Origin: Mesorhizobium sp.
Lineage (GTDB): Bacteria; Pseudomonadota; Alphaproteobacteria; Rhizobiales; Rhizobiaceae
Direction: 5' to 3'
NCBI GenBank assembly: GCA_004020875.1
Contig: SAPZ01000006.1
Coordinates: 124,001-188,000 of the forward strand
DNA length: 64,000 nucleotides
The translations under genes and the position numbers were made by a program. Numbering within the stretch: position 1 is the first letter of the stretch; each line of letters begins with the position of its first letter. A model generated the notes under the pieces. It was given only the letters and a program-made list of their open reading frames with translations. It searched no databases and was not told the origin of the DNA. Shown one piece after another: positions 26,607-35,185 of this stretch.

Positions 26607-27500
26607 ATGCGAATCTTTTCCAGATGCCCGCGGATTTTGACGCTTGGCGGCGCGGCACTGTTAGCAGTGGTATCCATCGGAGGAGCAACGTCGGCGGAGG
26701 AGTTGACCGGTACCCTCAAGAAGGTAAGCGAGACCGGTTCCATCACTCTTGGCTACCGTGAAGCGTCGGCTCCATTCTCATTCCTGGACGAGAACAAGAG
26801 ACCGACTGGATATGCCATTGAGTTGTGTCTCAAGATTGTGGACGAGGTGAAGACGGCTTTGGGCAGGCCAGACGTCGCCGTAAAATACGCCCCTGTCACA
26901 CCCAAGACGCGCATTTCTATGGTTGTCGATGGTAACGTCGATCTCGAGTGCGGCACTACCACCAATACGCTCGCACGCCAGCAGCAAGTCGATTTTTCGC
27001 CTATCTACTTCACGACCGGGACGCGGCTGCTGACATGGAAGGCCAGCAAGGTAAGCGAGATCGAGAACCTGTCCGGCAAGATGATCGCTGTCGTCGGCGG
27101 CTCGACAAATGAAAAGGCCGTGAGAGGCCTCATCGACAAGGGCCAGCTAAGCGGAGTGCAACTCCTGGTCATGAATGATTATGCCCAGGGTATTGCCGCT
27201 CTTGAAACGAAGAAGGTCGACGCGTTCGCCACGGACGACATCGTCCTGTATGGCTTGCTTGCCAAATCTGACAAGAAGCAAGACCTTGAGGTCGTCGGTC
27301 GATACCTGAGTTATGATCCCTATGGGATCATGCTCCGTCGCGACGATTCGGCCTTCCGTTTGGTGGTGAACAGAGCGTTGGCTCGGGTCTTCCGTTCGGG
27401 AGAAATCCTCGGCATCTACGCCAGGTGGTTCGATCCAGTTTCAGTTCCCATCAGCGGAACGCTCAAAGCTGCATTTGAACTGCAAGCAATCCCTGAGTAG
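26607..27500 (+). CDS. Amino-acid-type ABC substrate-binding protein (family 3)
   Basis: 297 residues with a signal peptide (MRIFSRCPRILTLGGAALLAVV, cleavage after TSA near residue 30). The mature domain shows LGYREASAPFSFLDEN, PTGYAIELCLKIVDEV, DLECGTTTNT and AVVGGSTNEKAV, the normal order for glutamate/aspartate or polar amino acid binding proteins. The ATG at 26607 is fixed by a near-perfect GGAGGTGA upstream. No permease or ATPase of this class follows; the next recognisable sequence is a broken peptide-type ATPase, so this binding protein is either an orphan or has lost its partners. Confidence 0.92.
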   Translation: MRIFSRCPRILTLGGAALLAVVSIGGATSAEELTGTLKKVSETGSITLGYREASAPFSFLDENKRPTGYAIELCLKIVDEVKTALGRPDVAVKYAPVTPKTRISMVVDGNVDLECGTTTNTLARQQQVDFSPIYFTTGTRLLTWKASKVSEIENLSGKMIAVVGGSTNEKAVRGLIDKGQLSGVQLLVMNDYAQGIAALETKKVDAFATDDIVLYGLLAKSDKKQDLEVVGRYLSYDPYGIMLRRDDSAFRLVVNRALARVFRSGEILGIYARWFDPVSVPISGTLKAAFELQAIPE

Positions 27501-27676
27501 ATGCGCCACCCAAGCTCTTGGGAGGGACCCAGGTCGATGGGGATATGCTTGGGCCGCCAGGTCGCGGCGAGCACGCCGCCTCTTGCCGGTACGCGCAATG
27601 GCTCGCCGGAATTCCTGGTTTAAGCCACCGAAGTCCACGACGGGCTGCCTTGGCCGTGTAGAATGCGAGGAACCCC

Positions 27677-27975
27677 GTCGCTGACCTTCTCCGGCCCGTC
27701 CGGCTGGCCGAATTGATGGACGCGCGAAACCGCGCTCATTGTCGGGCGGTCAGCGGCAGAGGGCGGCCATCGCGCGGTCCTTCGCCGGCGCGCCGAAAGT
27801 GGTGGTGCTGGACCAACCGACCTCTGCACTCGACGTCTCGGTGCAGGCAACGGTGCTCAGCCTGCTGAACGACCTGCAGCGGGATAAGGTGACTACCTAT
27901 CTGTTCATCGGCCATGATCTTGGAGTTGTGCGCTATATGGCAGGCAGACCGGATTGGCGTTCTCTACCGCAGCGC
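27677..27975 (+). pseudogene. Frameshifted fragment of an oligopeptide ABC ATPase (DppF/OppF-like)
   Basis: Three reading frames carry consecutive parts of one ATPase. Frame one (27677-27735) reads [14 protein letters not shown]; frame two from 27739 reads [32 protein letters not shown] through [12 protein letters not shown]; frame three then gives [10 protein letters not shown]. These are the signature, Walker B, H-loop and following strand of DppF-type proteins in the right order. The Walker A half is absent and at least two frameshifts are present, so the gene is dead. Confidence 0.8.
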
Positions 27976-28116
27976 CGCAATTCGGGTTGAGGCGAGGCGC
28001 AGAAAGTTCCAAAGGCTTCCAAAAAACCCAGCCAGTTCCTTGGCATCGATCGAAGATTATGGGAATGCCTGCTGGCGCTGTCCATCCGCACGCGTCCCTA
28101 GGCGGCCTTCACCCGC

Positions 28117-28323
28117 TCATTTTGAGTCTTTCCCTGCCAGGTGCCGATGGCGTTCGAAGATCGCCAGTTTGTGCCCGTATGTCATCGGCACCTCGGATCG
28201 GCACCCTTCGCATCTGAAGGTTTTGATGCTCTTGATCCAGGAGCCTTTCCGGACGATCGTCCTGGAGCAGCGTTGGCATTGGAACATCAAGTTCTTGTCA
28301 TGCAGGTCACTTGAAAGGGGCAT
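28117..28323 (-). CDS. Small protein with two CxxC pairs (zinc-ribbon-like)
   Basis: 68 residues with CQRC and CEGC pairs 24-25 residues apart and an Arg/Lys-rich body (VRKGSWIKSIKTFRCEGC). This is the pattern of a small zinc ribbon. Two adjacent ATGs occur; the second, at 28323, sits 4 bp after AGGAGG and is chosen. I remember short conserved hypothetical proteins of this type in Mesorhizobium, but no function. It is alone, in a region of decayed genes. Confidence 0.6.
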   Translation of the reverse strand: MPLSSDLHDKNLMFQCQRCSRTIVRKGSWIKSIKTFRCEGCRSEVPMTYGHKLAIFERHRHLAGKDSK

Positions 28324-28591
28324 CATCCCTCCTCGCCGAGCGGACTGTACCGACGCGCCTTCACCCACGAGGTTATGCCATGTGCTGAAGCACAGAACCG
28401 TGACGGATGTCACATGCACAGGTTGCACCCACCACCAACGTTCCCTCTTGGCCAACCCTCAATGTCGGCCATCTATTAGCAATCAACGATATATTAATGC
28501 CTGACGTGCCAGCCTGTTCAAATCGGGAATTTCCCGATCGGCGATCCGGCACTCGGTGTGCCGAGACGCTCGACCGATGCGGAGCAAACGC

Positions 28592-28825
28592 ATGAGTGTC
28601 GAAACAGCATTGGCGCAGCTATTGCGCATGATCCACCGTCGCGCCCTGAATTTGGCAGCCCTGCCGGACGATGAGAGAGATCCATATTACGACAGCATCC
28701 GCCGATCCTGCTGCGGAGCGGCCGAGCACATCGGTCAATCCCCCGACAACGCCGCCATCACCGCAAACAGCATGGTCGAATTTACCCGGGCGATGGTCGG
28801 TATCATCGAGGCGGAGCGCGGGTAG
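28592..28825 (+). CDS. Small hypothetical protein
   Basis: 77 residues, mostly helical, with RMIHRRALNLAALPDDERDPYYDSI and a C-terminal acidic end; no domain recognised. The ATG has GGAG 8 bp upstream, and the composition looks protein-like rather than random (balanced charge, few rare residues). It is isolated in the decayed region, so it may be a functioning small gene or a remnant. Confidence 0.5.
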   Translation: MSVETALAQLLRMIHRRALNLAALPDDERDPYYDSIRRSCCGAAEHIGQSPDNAAITANSMVEFTRAMVGIIEAERG

Positions 28826-29245
28826 GCCGCAAAGCCGACACGCTGGTGTTGAGCTTGGAAGGTGTCGAGACGCGCGCTTACCGCTAATGCCGAAGGCTGC
28901 AAGATGTGGATTGCAGGGGCACTTCGTCGATCAGCTTCCTGGCGACGGTTATCTCGGACCATCCCACATGTCCGACGACAGGTGCTTGGTTGTCGGCATC
29001 ACCGGCCAGCAAATATCCATAGGCCCGCCGGGCAGCAACCCATTCAGCATCCGATCTGACCTGTGGCCGTCCTGGGCGTATTCAAGCCCATACCCATGCG
29101 ATTCAACGTCTTCAATATCGACATAGACCTTATCGCTTGGATTCGAGTCTCTGCCCGCTGGTTCCTCTGTGATGTCGCCGTGCACCGGGATTTCTACGGT
29201 CACGTTTCACATGCGCGAGGTCCCGGTGCGGGCGCGAAGTGGGGA
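28826..29245. other. Intergenic region with possible broken small ORF
   Basis: An 84-codon leftward frame (28949-29203) starts MTVEIPVHGD and stays protein-like to about residue 48, after which a different frame (SDAEWVAARRAYGYLLAGD) looks more natural, as if a frameshift had occurred. Its first codons fall in a 44-bp repeat. I record it as a remnant rather than a gene. Confidence 0.3.
29174..29217 (+). repeat. Direct repeat copy A (44 bp) beside the broken methyltransferase
   Basis: Matches 30116-30159 at about 39 of 44 positions in the same orientation (shared core GGGATTTCTACGG). On the minus strand both copies encode M-[T/A]-VEIPVHGD. The two copies bracket the split TylF-type gene, 942 bp apart. 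Confidence 0.75.
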
Positions 29246-30004
29246 TCAACAAGGTTTGCGCCACCAGACGCCGGTCCAGTCCACCTGCTCCATTGGTTCG
29301 GTGATGTTACGTGCGCCGCGAAAATCCTCGACTGCCGCTCGGCAGGCAGGGACGGCGCCATAATCGTCGATGATGATGAAGCCGCCAGGTGAGAGCCGGT
29401 CATAGAGGTTATCCAGCGCCTCGATAGTCGACTGATACATATCGCCGTCGAGCCTGATCAGGGCGAAGTGTCGGTCGGCGAGCGTTGGCAGTGTGTCGCT
29501 GAACCAGCCCTTAAGGAACTCGACCTGATCGTCAAGCAGGCCGTAAGCGGCGAAGTGCCCCTGAACCGACTCGAGAGGGATTGCGAGCTGTTGAAACTTG
29601 TGGTGCGTATCTCCAGCGTCCGCCGGAAACCGGACGTCGTCTGACGGCGGCAAGCCCTGGAATTAATCGGCGACGATCACCTTACGGTCGGATACCCCGT
29701 GTGCTGCCAGTAATCCTCGCATCAAGATGCAGGCACCGCCGCGCCAAACCCCGGTCTCGATAAAATCTCCCGGGATCTCATCCGCGAGTGCCGCTTCAGT
29801 AAGGGTGCGCAAGTTTTCAAGCCGCTTCACCCCAATCATGGAATGGGCACGCGAGGGCCAGTCTCGGCCCTCGGTACGAAGGGCTTCGGCATAGGTGCCC
29901 CCCGACCAGGGATCCTGCGGTATGTCCTGATAGATGGTATTCGTGATGCAGCGGATCAAAAGATCCCCATAGAGGCGGGCAGCCATCTTCCCGTCGACGG
30001 ACAT
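29246..30004 (-). pseudogene. TylF/MycF-type macrocin O-methyltransferase family gene with in-frame stop
   Basis: The 253-codon frame reads as one methyltransferase: N-terminal helices, then EIPGDFIETGVWRGGACILMRG (SAM-binding loop), KVIVAD, then a TAA at 29663-29665, then FQGLPPSDD and onward through FALIRLDGDMYQSTIEAL and GGFIIIDDYGAVPACRAAV, ending WWRKPC. The stop replaces one residue, normally Ser, in the conserved VAD-x-FQGLP segment, and the frame continues unbroken on either side. The family makes sugar O-methylations in polyketide and surface glycan pathways. Either the gene is dead or the base is an error. Confidence 0.85.
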
Positions 30005-30115
30005 GTCGAATTTCCTTACGCGTTGATGGCCGGACTGATAGCAGCGCCGGCAAACCGGGGGCAATCGCCGCGCGTACTGTAGATGCTGCGATCGTCTTAC
30101 CATCACCTCGCCCAC

Positions 30116-30159
30116 GTCGCCGTGCACGGGGATTTCTACGGCCACGTCTGACCTGCGCG
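30116..30159 (+). repeat. Direct repeat copy B (44 bp) beside the broken methyltransferase
   Basis: Second copy of the unit at 29174-29217, upstream of the methyltransferase start. Five mismatches are scattered, so the duplication is not recent. It may be the remains of a mobile element or a duplicated gene start. Confidence 0.75.
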
Positions 30160-30247
30160 GTCAACTGAGATGAGAGAGGCGCGGCCCAGACCGCGCCCTT
30201 CATAAACTTCTTTGGAGGCCTGTTCTCCGAACGCCGACCCGCGAGCC

Positions 30248-31681
30248 CTACTCCGCCGCCTCATAGCCCGCAATGCCCTTGATCTCGAGGAAATCCTCCA
30301 GGCCGTATTCGGCATATTCACGGCCGTTGCCGGACTGCTTGTAGCCGCCGAAGGGCAGGCCGGCGTCCCAGGTCGGGTAGTTGATGTAGACATTGCCGGA
30401 GCGCATGCGAGCCGCCACGTCGCGCGCCTTGTCGATGTCCTTGGCCTGGATGTAGGAGGCAAGGCCGTAGACGGTGTCGTTGGCCTGCTCGACCGCCTGC
30501 TCGACCGTGTCGTAAGGCATGATCGACAGCACCGGGCCGAATATCTCCTCCTTTGCGATGCGCATGTCATGCGTGACATTGGCAAAGACGGTCGGGCGGA
30601 CATAGTAGCCGCGATTGAGCTCGGCCGGGCGGCCGGGACCGCCGGCGACCAGCGTGGCGCCTTCGTCGATGCCGCTCTGGATCAGGTCCTGGATCTTGTC
30701 GAACTGGATCTGGCTCACCACTGGGCCAAGCTTCGAGGTGGGCGCGTCGGCCGGGCCCACGGTGAATTTCTCCGCAGCTTTTTTCGCATAGCCGGCCGCC
30801 TCGTCATGCCGGTCGCGCGGCACGAACATGCGGGTTGGCGCGTTGCAGGACTGGCCGCTGTTGCCGAAGCAGCCGGCGACGCCCTTGGTGACGGCCCGTT
30901 CCAGATCGACATCGGGGAACAGGATGTTGGCCGACTTGCCGCCAAGCTCCTGATGCACGCGTTTGACCGTGTCGGCCGCCGCCTTGGCGACCAGGATGCC
31001 GGCGCGGGTCGACCCCGTAAACGACATCATGTCGACATCCGGATGGCTGGCCAGCGCCTGGCCGACCGTCGGACCGTCGCCGTTGACGAGATTGAACACC
31101 CCCTTCGGCACGCCGGCCTCGTCGATGATCTCGGCGAAGATGATGGCGTCGAGCGGCGCGATCTCGGAGGGCTTCAGCACCATCGTGCAGCCGGCGGCAA
31201 GCGCGGGACCGACCTTGCAGGTGATCTGGTTCAGCGGCCAGTTCCACGGCGTGATCAGGCCGACGACGCCGATCGGCTCTTTCACGATCAGCGACGAACC
31301 TTTGACGTGGCGGAACTGGAAGGTCTTCAGGACCTCCGCCATCTTTTCCAGGTGCGCCAGGCCGACGCCGACCTGGCTGTCCAGCGCCATCTGGCGCGGC
31401 GCGCCCATCTCGCGCGAGACGGCGAGCGCAAGGTCCTTGCTGCGCTTCTTGTAGATGTCGATGACGCGATTGATGATGTCGAGCCGCTCCTGGACCGAGG
31501 TGAAGCCGAAGGTGGCGAAGGCGCGCTTGGCTGCGGCCACCGCCTTGTCGACATCGGCCTTTGAGCCTAGCGAAATCTGGGCGAAGGCGTCCTCGTTCGA
31601 GGGATCGATGACGTCGAGCGTGTTCGGGACGACCGGGTCCACCCAGGCGCCGTCGATATAGAACTGCAGATTGTGGGACAT
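30248..31681 (-). CDS. Aldehyde dehydrogenase family protein
   Basis: 477 residues of the NAD(P)-dependent ALDH superfamily: FYIDGAWV start, ITPWNWPLNQI, LKPSEIAPLDAI, FTGSTRAGILV, general base Glu in QELGGKSANILFP, nucleophile Cys in NSGQSCNAPTR, EEIFGPVLS and PFGGYKQSGNGRE. Full length with nothing missing. It stands alone: the next genes on either side are the decayed methyltransferase and an ACT/GNAT pair. The sequence does not define the aldehyde. Confidence 0.93.
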   Translation of the reverse strand: MSHNLQFYIDGAWVDPVVPNTLDVIDPSNEDAFAQISLGSKADVDKAVAAAKRAFATFGFTSVQERLDIINRVIDIYKKRSKDLALAVSREMGAPRQMALDSQVGVGLAHLEKMAEVLKTFQFRHVKGSSLIVKEPIGVVGLITPWNWPLNQITCKVGPALAAGCTMVLKPSEIAPLDAIIFAEIIDEAGVPKGVFNLVNGDGPTVGQALASHPDVDMMSFTGSTRAGILVAKAAADTVKRVHQELGGKSANILFPDVDLERAVTKGVAGCFGNSGQSCNAPTRMFVPRDRHDEAAGYAKKAAEKFTVGPADAPTSKLGPVVSQIQFDKIQDLIQSGIDEGATLVAGGPGRPAELNRGYYVRPTVFANVTHDMRIAKEEIFGPVLSIMPYDTVEQAVEQANDTVYGLASYIQAKDIDKARDVAARMRSGNVYINYPTWDAGLPFGGYKQSGNGREYAEYGLEDFLEIKGIAGYEAAE

Positions 31682-31845
31682 GGTTTTACTCCTCGGCCAG
31701 CGGTGGGTGCTCGATTGTAGCGGATTGGGTCGTCGTATACAGACAGAGATAACGATGCCGCAAGCGCCCTGTCAAACGCAAGCGCAGGCGATTGAGCCAA
31801 CCGTCCGTCGAGCCTGACGTGTCGGCTGAAGTCGACTGGAGCGGA

Positions 31846-32253
31846 CTACGGCAGCGTATGTCCAGCGTCAGCCAGCAACCGCGCCGCCACAGCTTGATCG
31901 GCGGTCTTCAGCAGCAGGTGGTCGCCGTCGAAGGTGGACACCACGAAGATGCCAAGGCCGTTCTCCGACAGCGGCCGAATGACGGACAACACGATGCCGG
32001 TTTCGCCAAAGGCGAAAGGCCCTACGAATTTGAAGGCGACCCAGTCGCGATCTTGCCTGACGGCAGCCGGTACTCGCTCCTGCAGACAGGTGATCGAAAG
32101 CTCGTACTCGGTTCTGGCGATGCTGACGAAACCCCGCCCGTCCGCCCAGTCGGGAATGCCATGTCCGGCTTCCAGCCGCGCGATCGCGTATAGACCGGGC
32201 AGCTGCTTCAGCCTGATCCTGGCAGCCATTGCCACGCTCCGATTGCCGGTCAT
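31846..32253 (-). CDS. ACT domain-containing protein
   Basis: 135 residues. YAIARLEAG, SIARTEYELSITCLQERVP, WVAFKFVGPFAFGETGIVLSVI and NGLGIFVVSTFDGDHLLLK form two small ACT-like beta-alpha-beta units, the arrangement in CASTOR-type and DUF2241-like ligand-binding proteins. The ATG overlaps the stop of the acetyltransferase gene as ATGA, so translation is probably coupled; a later Met at 32229 is an alternative. Function unknown; such proteins usually bind amino acids. Confidence 0.8.
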   Translation of the reverse strand: MTGNRSVAMAARIRLKQLPGLYAIARLEAGHGIPDWADGRGFVSIARTEYELSITCLQERVPAAVRQDRDWVAFKFVGPFAFGETGIVLSVIRPLSENGLGIFVVSTFDGDHLLLKTADQAVAARLLADAGHTLP

Positions 32254-32717
32254 CCCGCGATCCTCTTGCTCATATAAACGGTCGTGCCGTTCATGAACGG
32301 CTCTTCCCGGTCGACCGAATAGCCCTGTCTCTTGTAGAGCGACACATTGGCCTCGAACGCGCCGTTGGTCAGCAGGCGAAGCTCGTGGCGCCCGGCCTCA
32401 CGCGCCTTGCCCTCTGCCCGCTGCAGCAACAGCCGGCCGATCCCCTTGCCCTGCGCCTCCGGCGCGACGCAGACATTCTCGATCCAGAGATGATCGTCGG
32501 CGAGCATAGCCTCAAGCATGCCGACAATGCGATCTCGCGAGACGGCGAGGTCGAATGGATGATCCGCGACAGCCTTGTCGTAGTCGGCGCGCATCGGCAG
32601 CGGCTCGCGGCCGATAACCGGCACCCATTTGGCATAGGCTGCACGCACGATGTCGCGAATGGCGGCGGCGTCCGCCGCCTCGGCCGCCCGAAACCGGATG
32701 GAGGATTCGATGGTCAT
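32250..32717 (-). CDS. GNAT family N-acetyltransferase
   Basis: 155 residues with the GNAT core: IRFRAAEAADAAAIRDIV at the start, LWIENVCVAPEAQGKGIGRLLLQRAE (motif A, acetyl-CoA pyrophosphate loop QGKGIG), and NGAFEANVSLYKRQGY (motif B). The ATG at 32717 has GGAG 8 bp upstream; an in-frame ATG at 32816 is less well placed. Coupled to the ACT-domain gene downstream. Acceptor substrate unknown. Confidence 0.9.
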   Translation of the reverse strand: MTIESSIRFRAAEAADAAAIRDIVRAAYAKWVPVIGREPLPMRADYDKAVADHPFDLAVSRDRIVGMLEAMLADDHLWIENVCVAPEAQGKGIGRLLLQRAEGKAREAGRHELRLLTNGAFEANVSLYKRQGYSVDREEPFMNGTTVYMSKRIAG

Positions 32718-33075
32718 TGCAAGGCTCCAGATATGAAGAACCCCGCCGGCTGATAGCGCGGGCGAGGCAGGAAACGAACGAACCTTATTTATCGTGTCGG
32801 GTCTATCGTCGCGCAATCAGCCTCTCACTCCGCACTCGGCGAAGACGGCGTCGCGTGGCATTGGCGGGCGCGCGGGCGAACATGGCGGCAAGCTGGAGGA
32901 GGAACCGGCAAGCGTCAAGGCTCGGCCGCTGTCGGTCATTGGCCAACCCATTGGCAGGCCACCCATCGGCAGCGGCCAACCGTTCGTAAAAATCGATCAT
33001 TATAACTCGAATAATTCGTTGGAAAGATTGGTTCTGGAATGGCATTTCGGCGACGAGGATGCCTGGAGAATTCGA

Positions 33076-34137
33076 TTGTCTTTCCTGCCCGCCACTGCGA
33101 ACGATCTTCCAAATCCCCTGAACCTTGCCGCTACCCAGCGCAAGCGCCCTGCCCTGACGGCGCTCTCGGCCGGCACTATGCCGGGGTTGCTCCTGGTGGC
33201 GATGATCACCAGCGTCGCCTACTCGGCGCGCGGCTTCTCGGGCCTCACCTTGTTCAGCCCGATGATCCTCGCCGTCGTCGCCGGCATGATCTATTCCAAC
33301 GTGCTCGGCGTGCCCGGCCACGCCAAGGCCGGCATCGCCTTTTCGCAGAAGCGCCTGCTGCGCTTTGCCATCGTACTTCTGGGCTTCCAGCTCACGCTCG
33401 GCCAGGTGGCGGGGATCGGGTTTGGCGGTGTCGGCATCGTCGCCGCCGCGCTCGCTGCCACCTTCCTCTTCACCGTCATGCTCGGCAGGCTGATCGGGGT
33501 CGACCGCAAGCTCGCCCAGCTTATCGCCGCCGGCACCTCGATCTGCGGCGCCTCGGCGATCGTCGCCACCAACATCGTCACCGATGCCCGCGACGAGGAC
33601 GTCACCTATGCGGTTGCCGCAATCACGCTGTTCGGCACTGTCGCCATGCTCGGCTTCCCGCTGCTGGTGCCGGTCTTCGGCCTTGACCAGCACGCCTTCG
33701 GTCTGTGGGCGGGAGCCTCGATCCATGAGGTCGCGCAGGTGATCGGCGCCGGCTTCCAGAACGGAACGCTCTCCGGCGAGACCGCGACCGTCGCCAAGCT
33801 GACGCGTGTCGCCATGCTGGCGCCGATGGTGATTGCGCTCGGCCTGATAGCGCGCCGTGGCAACACCCACGCTACCGACGCCAAGGCGTCGATGCCCTGG
33901 TTCGTCGCGGCCTTCGCGGCCGTGGTGGCGCTGAACAGCCTGGTCGCGATCCCGGCGCAGATCCATTCGGCAATCGCCTTGGCCGCGCAGATCATGCTGA
34001 CCATGGGTCTCGCCGCCATGGGCCTGCAGGCCGATATTTCGGAGCTTCGCTCGCGCGGCCTGCGGCCGCTGATGCTGGCCTGCTCGGCCTTCATTTTCAT
34101 CGCCACGTTCAGTCTGACGCTGGTAAAGCTCGTCTGA
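33076..34137 (+). CDS. YeiH family putative sulfate exporter / membrane protein
   Basis: About 353 residues with ten or so hydrophobic helices. Family marks include [57 protein letters not shown] and [16 protein letters not shown]. The start is hard: the best candidate is TTG at 33076 with GGAG 7 bp before it and yields the normal family length; an ATG at 33178 would remove part of the first helix region. The stretch 32718-33075 in front holds no gene that I can support. Members are often called sulfate exporters, though evidence for that is thin. Confidence 0.8.
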   Translation: MSFLPATANDLPNPLNLAATQRKRPALTALSAGTMPGLLLVAMITSVAYSARGFSGLTLFSPMILAVVAGMIYSNVLGVPGHAKAGIAFSQKRLLRFAIVLLGFQLTLGQVAGIGFGGVGIVAAALAATFLFTVMLGRLIGVDRKLAQLIAAGTSICGASAIVATNIVTDARDEDVTYAVAAITLFGTVAMLGFPLLVPVFGLDQHAFGLWAGASIHEVAQVIGAGFQNGTLSGETATVAKLTRVAMLAPMVIALGLIARRGNTHATDAKASMPWFVAAFAAVVALNSLVAIPAQIHSAIALAAQIMLTMGLAAMGLQADISELRSRGLRPLMLACSAFIFIATFSLTLVKLV

Positions 34138-34157
34138 GACGGGCCGGGCCTCACCTC

Positions 34158-34667
34158 TCAGTCTTCGTCATCTTCCTCGAACTCGCATGCCGCGACATAG
34201 ATCGCGGCGAGCTTCTCGATGCCTGCCTGGTCTTCCTTGTCGAAGCGGCCGGGCAGCGGGCTGTCGAGATCCAGCACCCCGAACGCGCCTTCGGCGTCGC
34301 GCAGAAGAACCACCAGCTCGGAACGCGAATCGGCATCGCATGCGATGTGGCCGGGAAATTCGTTGACGTCCTTGATCAGCATCGACATGTCGAGCTCGAT
34401 GGCCTTGCCGCAGACGCCCTTGCCGACGGCGATGCGAACGCAGGCTGGCTTGCCCTGGAAGGGCCCAAGCACCAGCTCGTCCTCGGAGGCCAGGAAATAG
34501 AAGCCGGCCCAGTTGAGGTCGGGCACCATCTGGTAGATCAGCGCCGCTGTATTGGCGGCATTGGCGACGGAATCGCCCTCCCCCTCCAGCAGCGCTTTCA
34601 ACTGCGCGGCTAACTCTTCGTAGAAGGCCTGCTTGTTGCTCGTATCGATTGCCGTTGCCGCGAACAT
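34158..34667 (-). CDS. msrC: Free methionine-(R)-sulfoxide reductase (GAF domain)
   Basis: 169 residues forming one GAF domain. It matches the fRMsr pattern in LNWAGFYFL, LVLGPFQGKPACVRI, GKGVCGKAI and HIACDADSRSE. Cysteines C76, C86 and C110 have exactly the spacing I remember for E. coli fRMsr (C84, C94, C118), which are the reducing cysteines. It reduces free methionine-R-sulfoxide, a protection against oxidative damage, in the cytoplasm. The ATG at 34667 has GGAGAG upstream. Acidic tail EFEEDDED. It is divergent to the Nudix gene. Confidence 0.92.
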   Translation of the reverse strand: MFAATAIDTSNKQAFYEELAAQLKALLEGEGDSVANAANTAALIYQMVPDLNWAGFYFLASEDELVLGPFQGKPACVRIAVGKGVCGKAIELDMSMLIKDVNEFPGHIACDADSRSELVVLLRDAEGAFGVLDLDSPLPGRFDKEDQAGIEKLAAIYVAACEFEEDDED

Positions 34668-34790
34668 CGCTTGATCTCTCCGTTGCAAGCCGGCCGCGCG
34701 GCCAGCTACAGTCCACCTCTCTCTGCCACCAAAATCGCCGCCGGGAAACAACCTATCGTGACCTCCAGCCATTCCAGAACAGTGACGGCC

Positions 34791-35185
34791 ATGACGATCC
34801 GTATCGCCGCCGCGGTCATCCGCGACGACGGTGGAAGGCTGCTGCTGGTGCGCAAGCGCGGCACAAAAGCCTTCATGCAGGCCGGCGGCAAGATCGAGCC
34901 GGGCGAATTGCCGGCCGTCGCCCTTGCGCGCGAATTGCGCGAGGAATTGGGCATCGTCGTCGATCCGGGCGCGGCTTCGCATCTCGGCTCCTTCTCGGCG
35001 CCCGCCGCCAATGAGCCGGAGACCCAAGTCGAGGCCGAGCTGTTCGAGTTCTCCATCGCCGGAGAACCGGTCCCGGGGCGGAGATAGAGGAGATGATCTG
35101 GCTCAACCCGGAGGCGGAAGCCGGCTTCGAACTCGCGCCGCTGACCGCAACCTTCGTCCTGCCACGCTACGGCCGCCAGCCATGA
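34791..35185 (+). pseudogene. Nudix hydrolase, frameshifted near the 3' end
   Basis: MTIRIAAAVIRDDGGRLLLVRKRG starts a Nudix protein with a full Nudix box, GGKIEPGELPAVALARELREELGI. The frame stops at 35087 soon after PVPG. In the +1 frame the natural ending continues as EIEEMIWLNPEAEAG to a TGA at 35183-35185. The switch is at a GGGG run (35075-35078), as if one G were lost. The box itself is intact, so the shortened protein might still fold, but the last beta strand and helix are missing. A sequencing error is possible. Confidence 0.8.
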
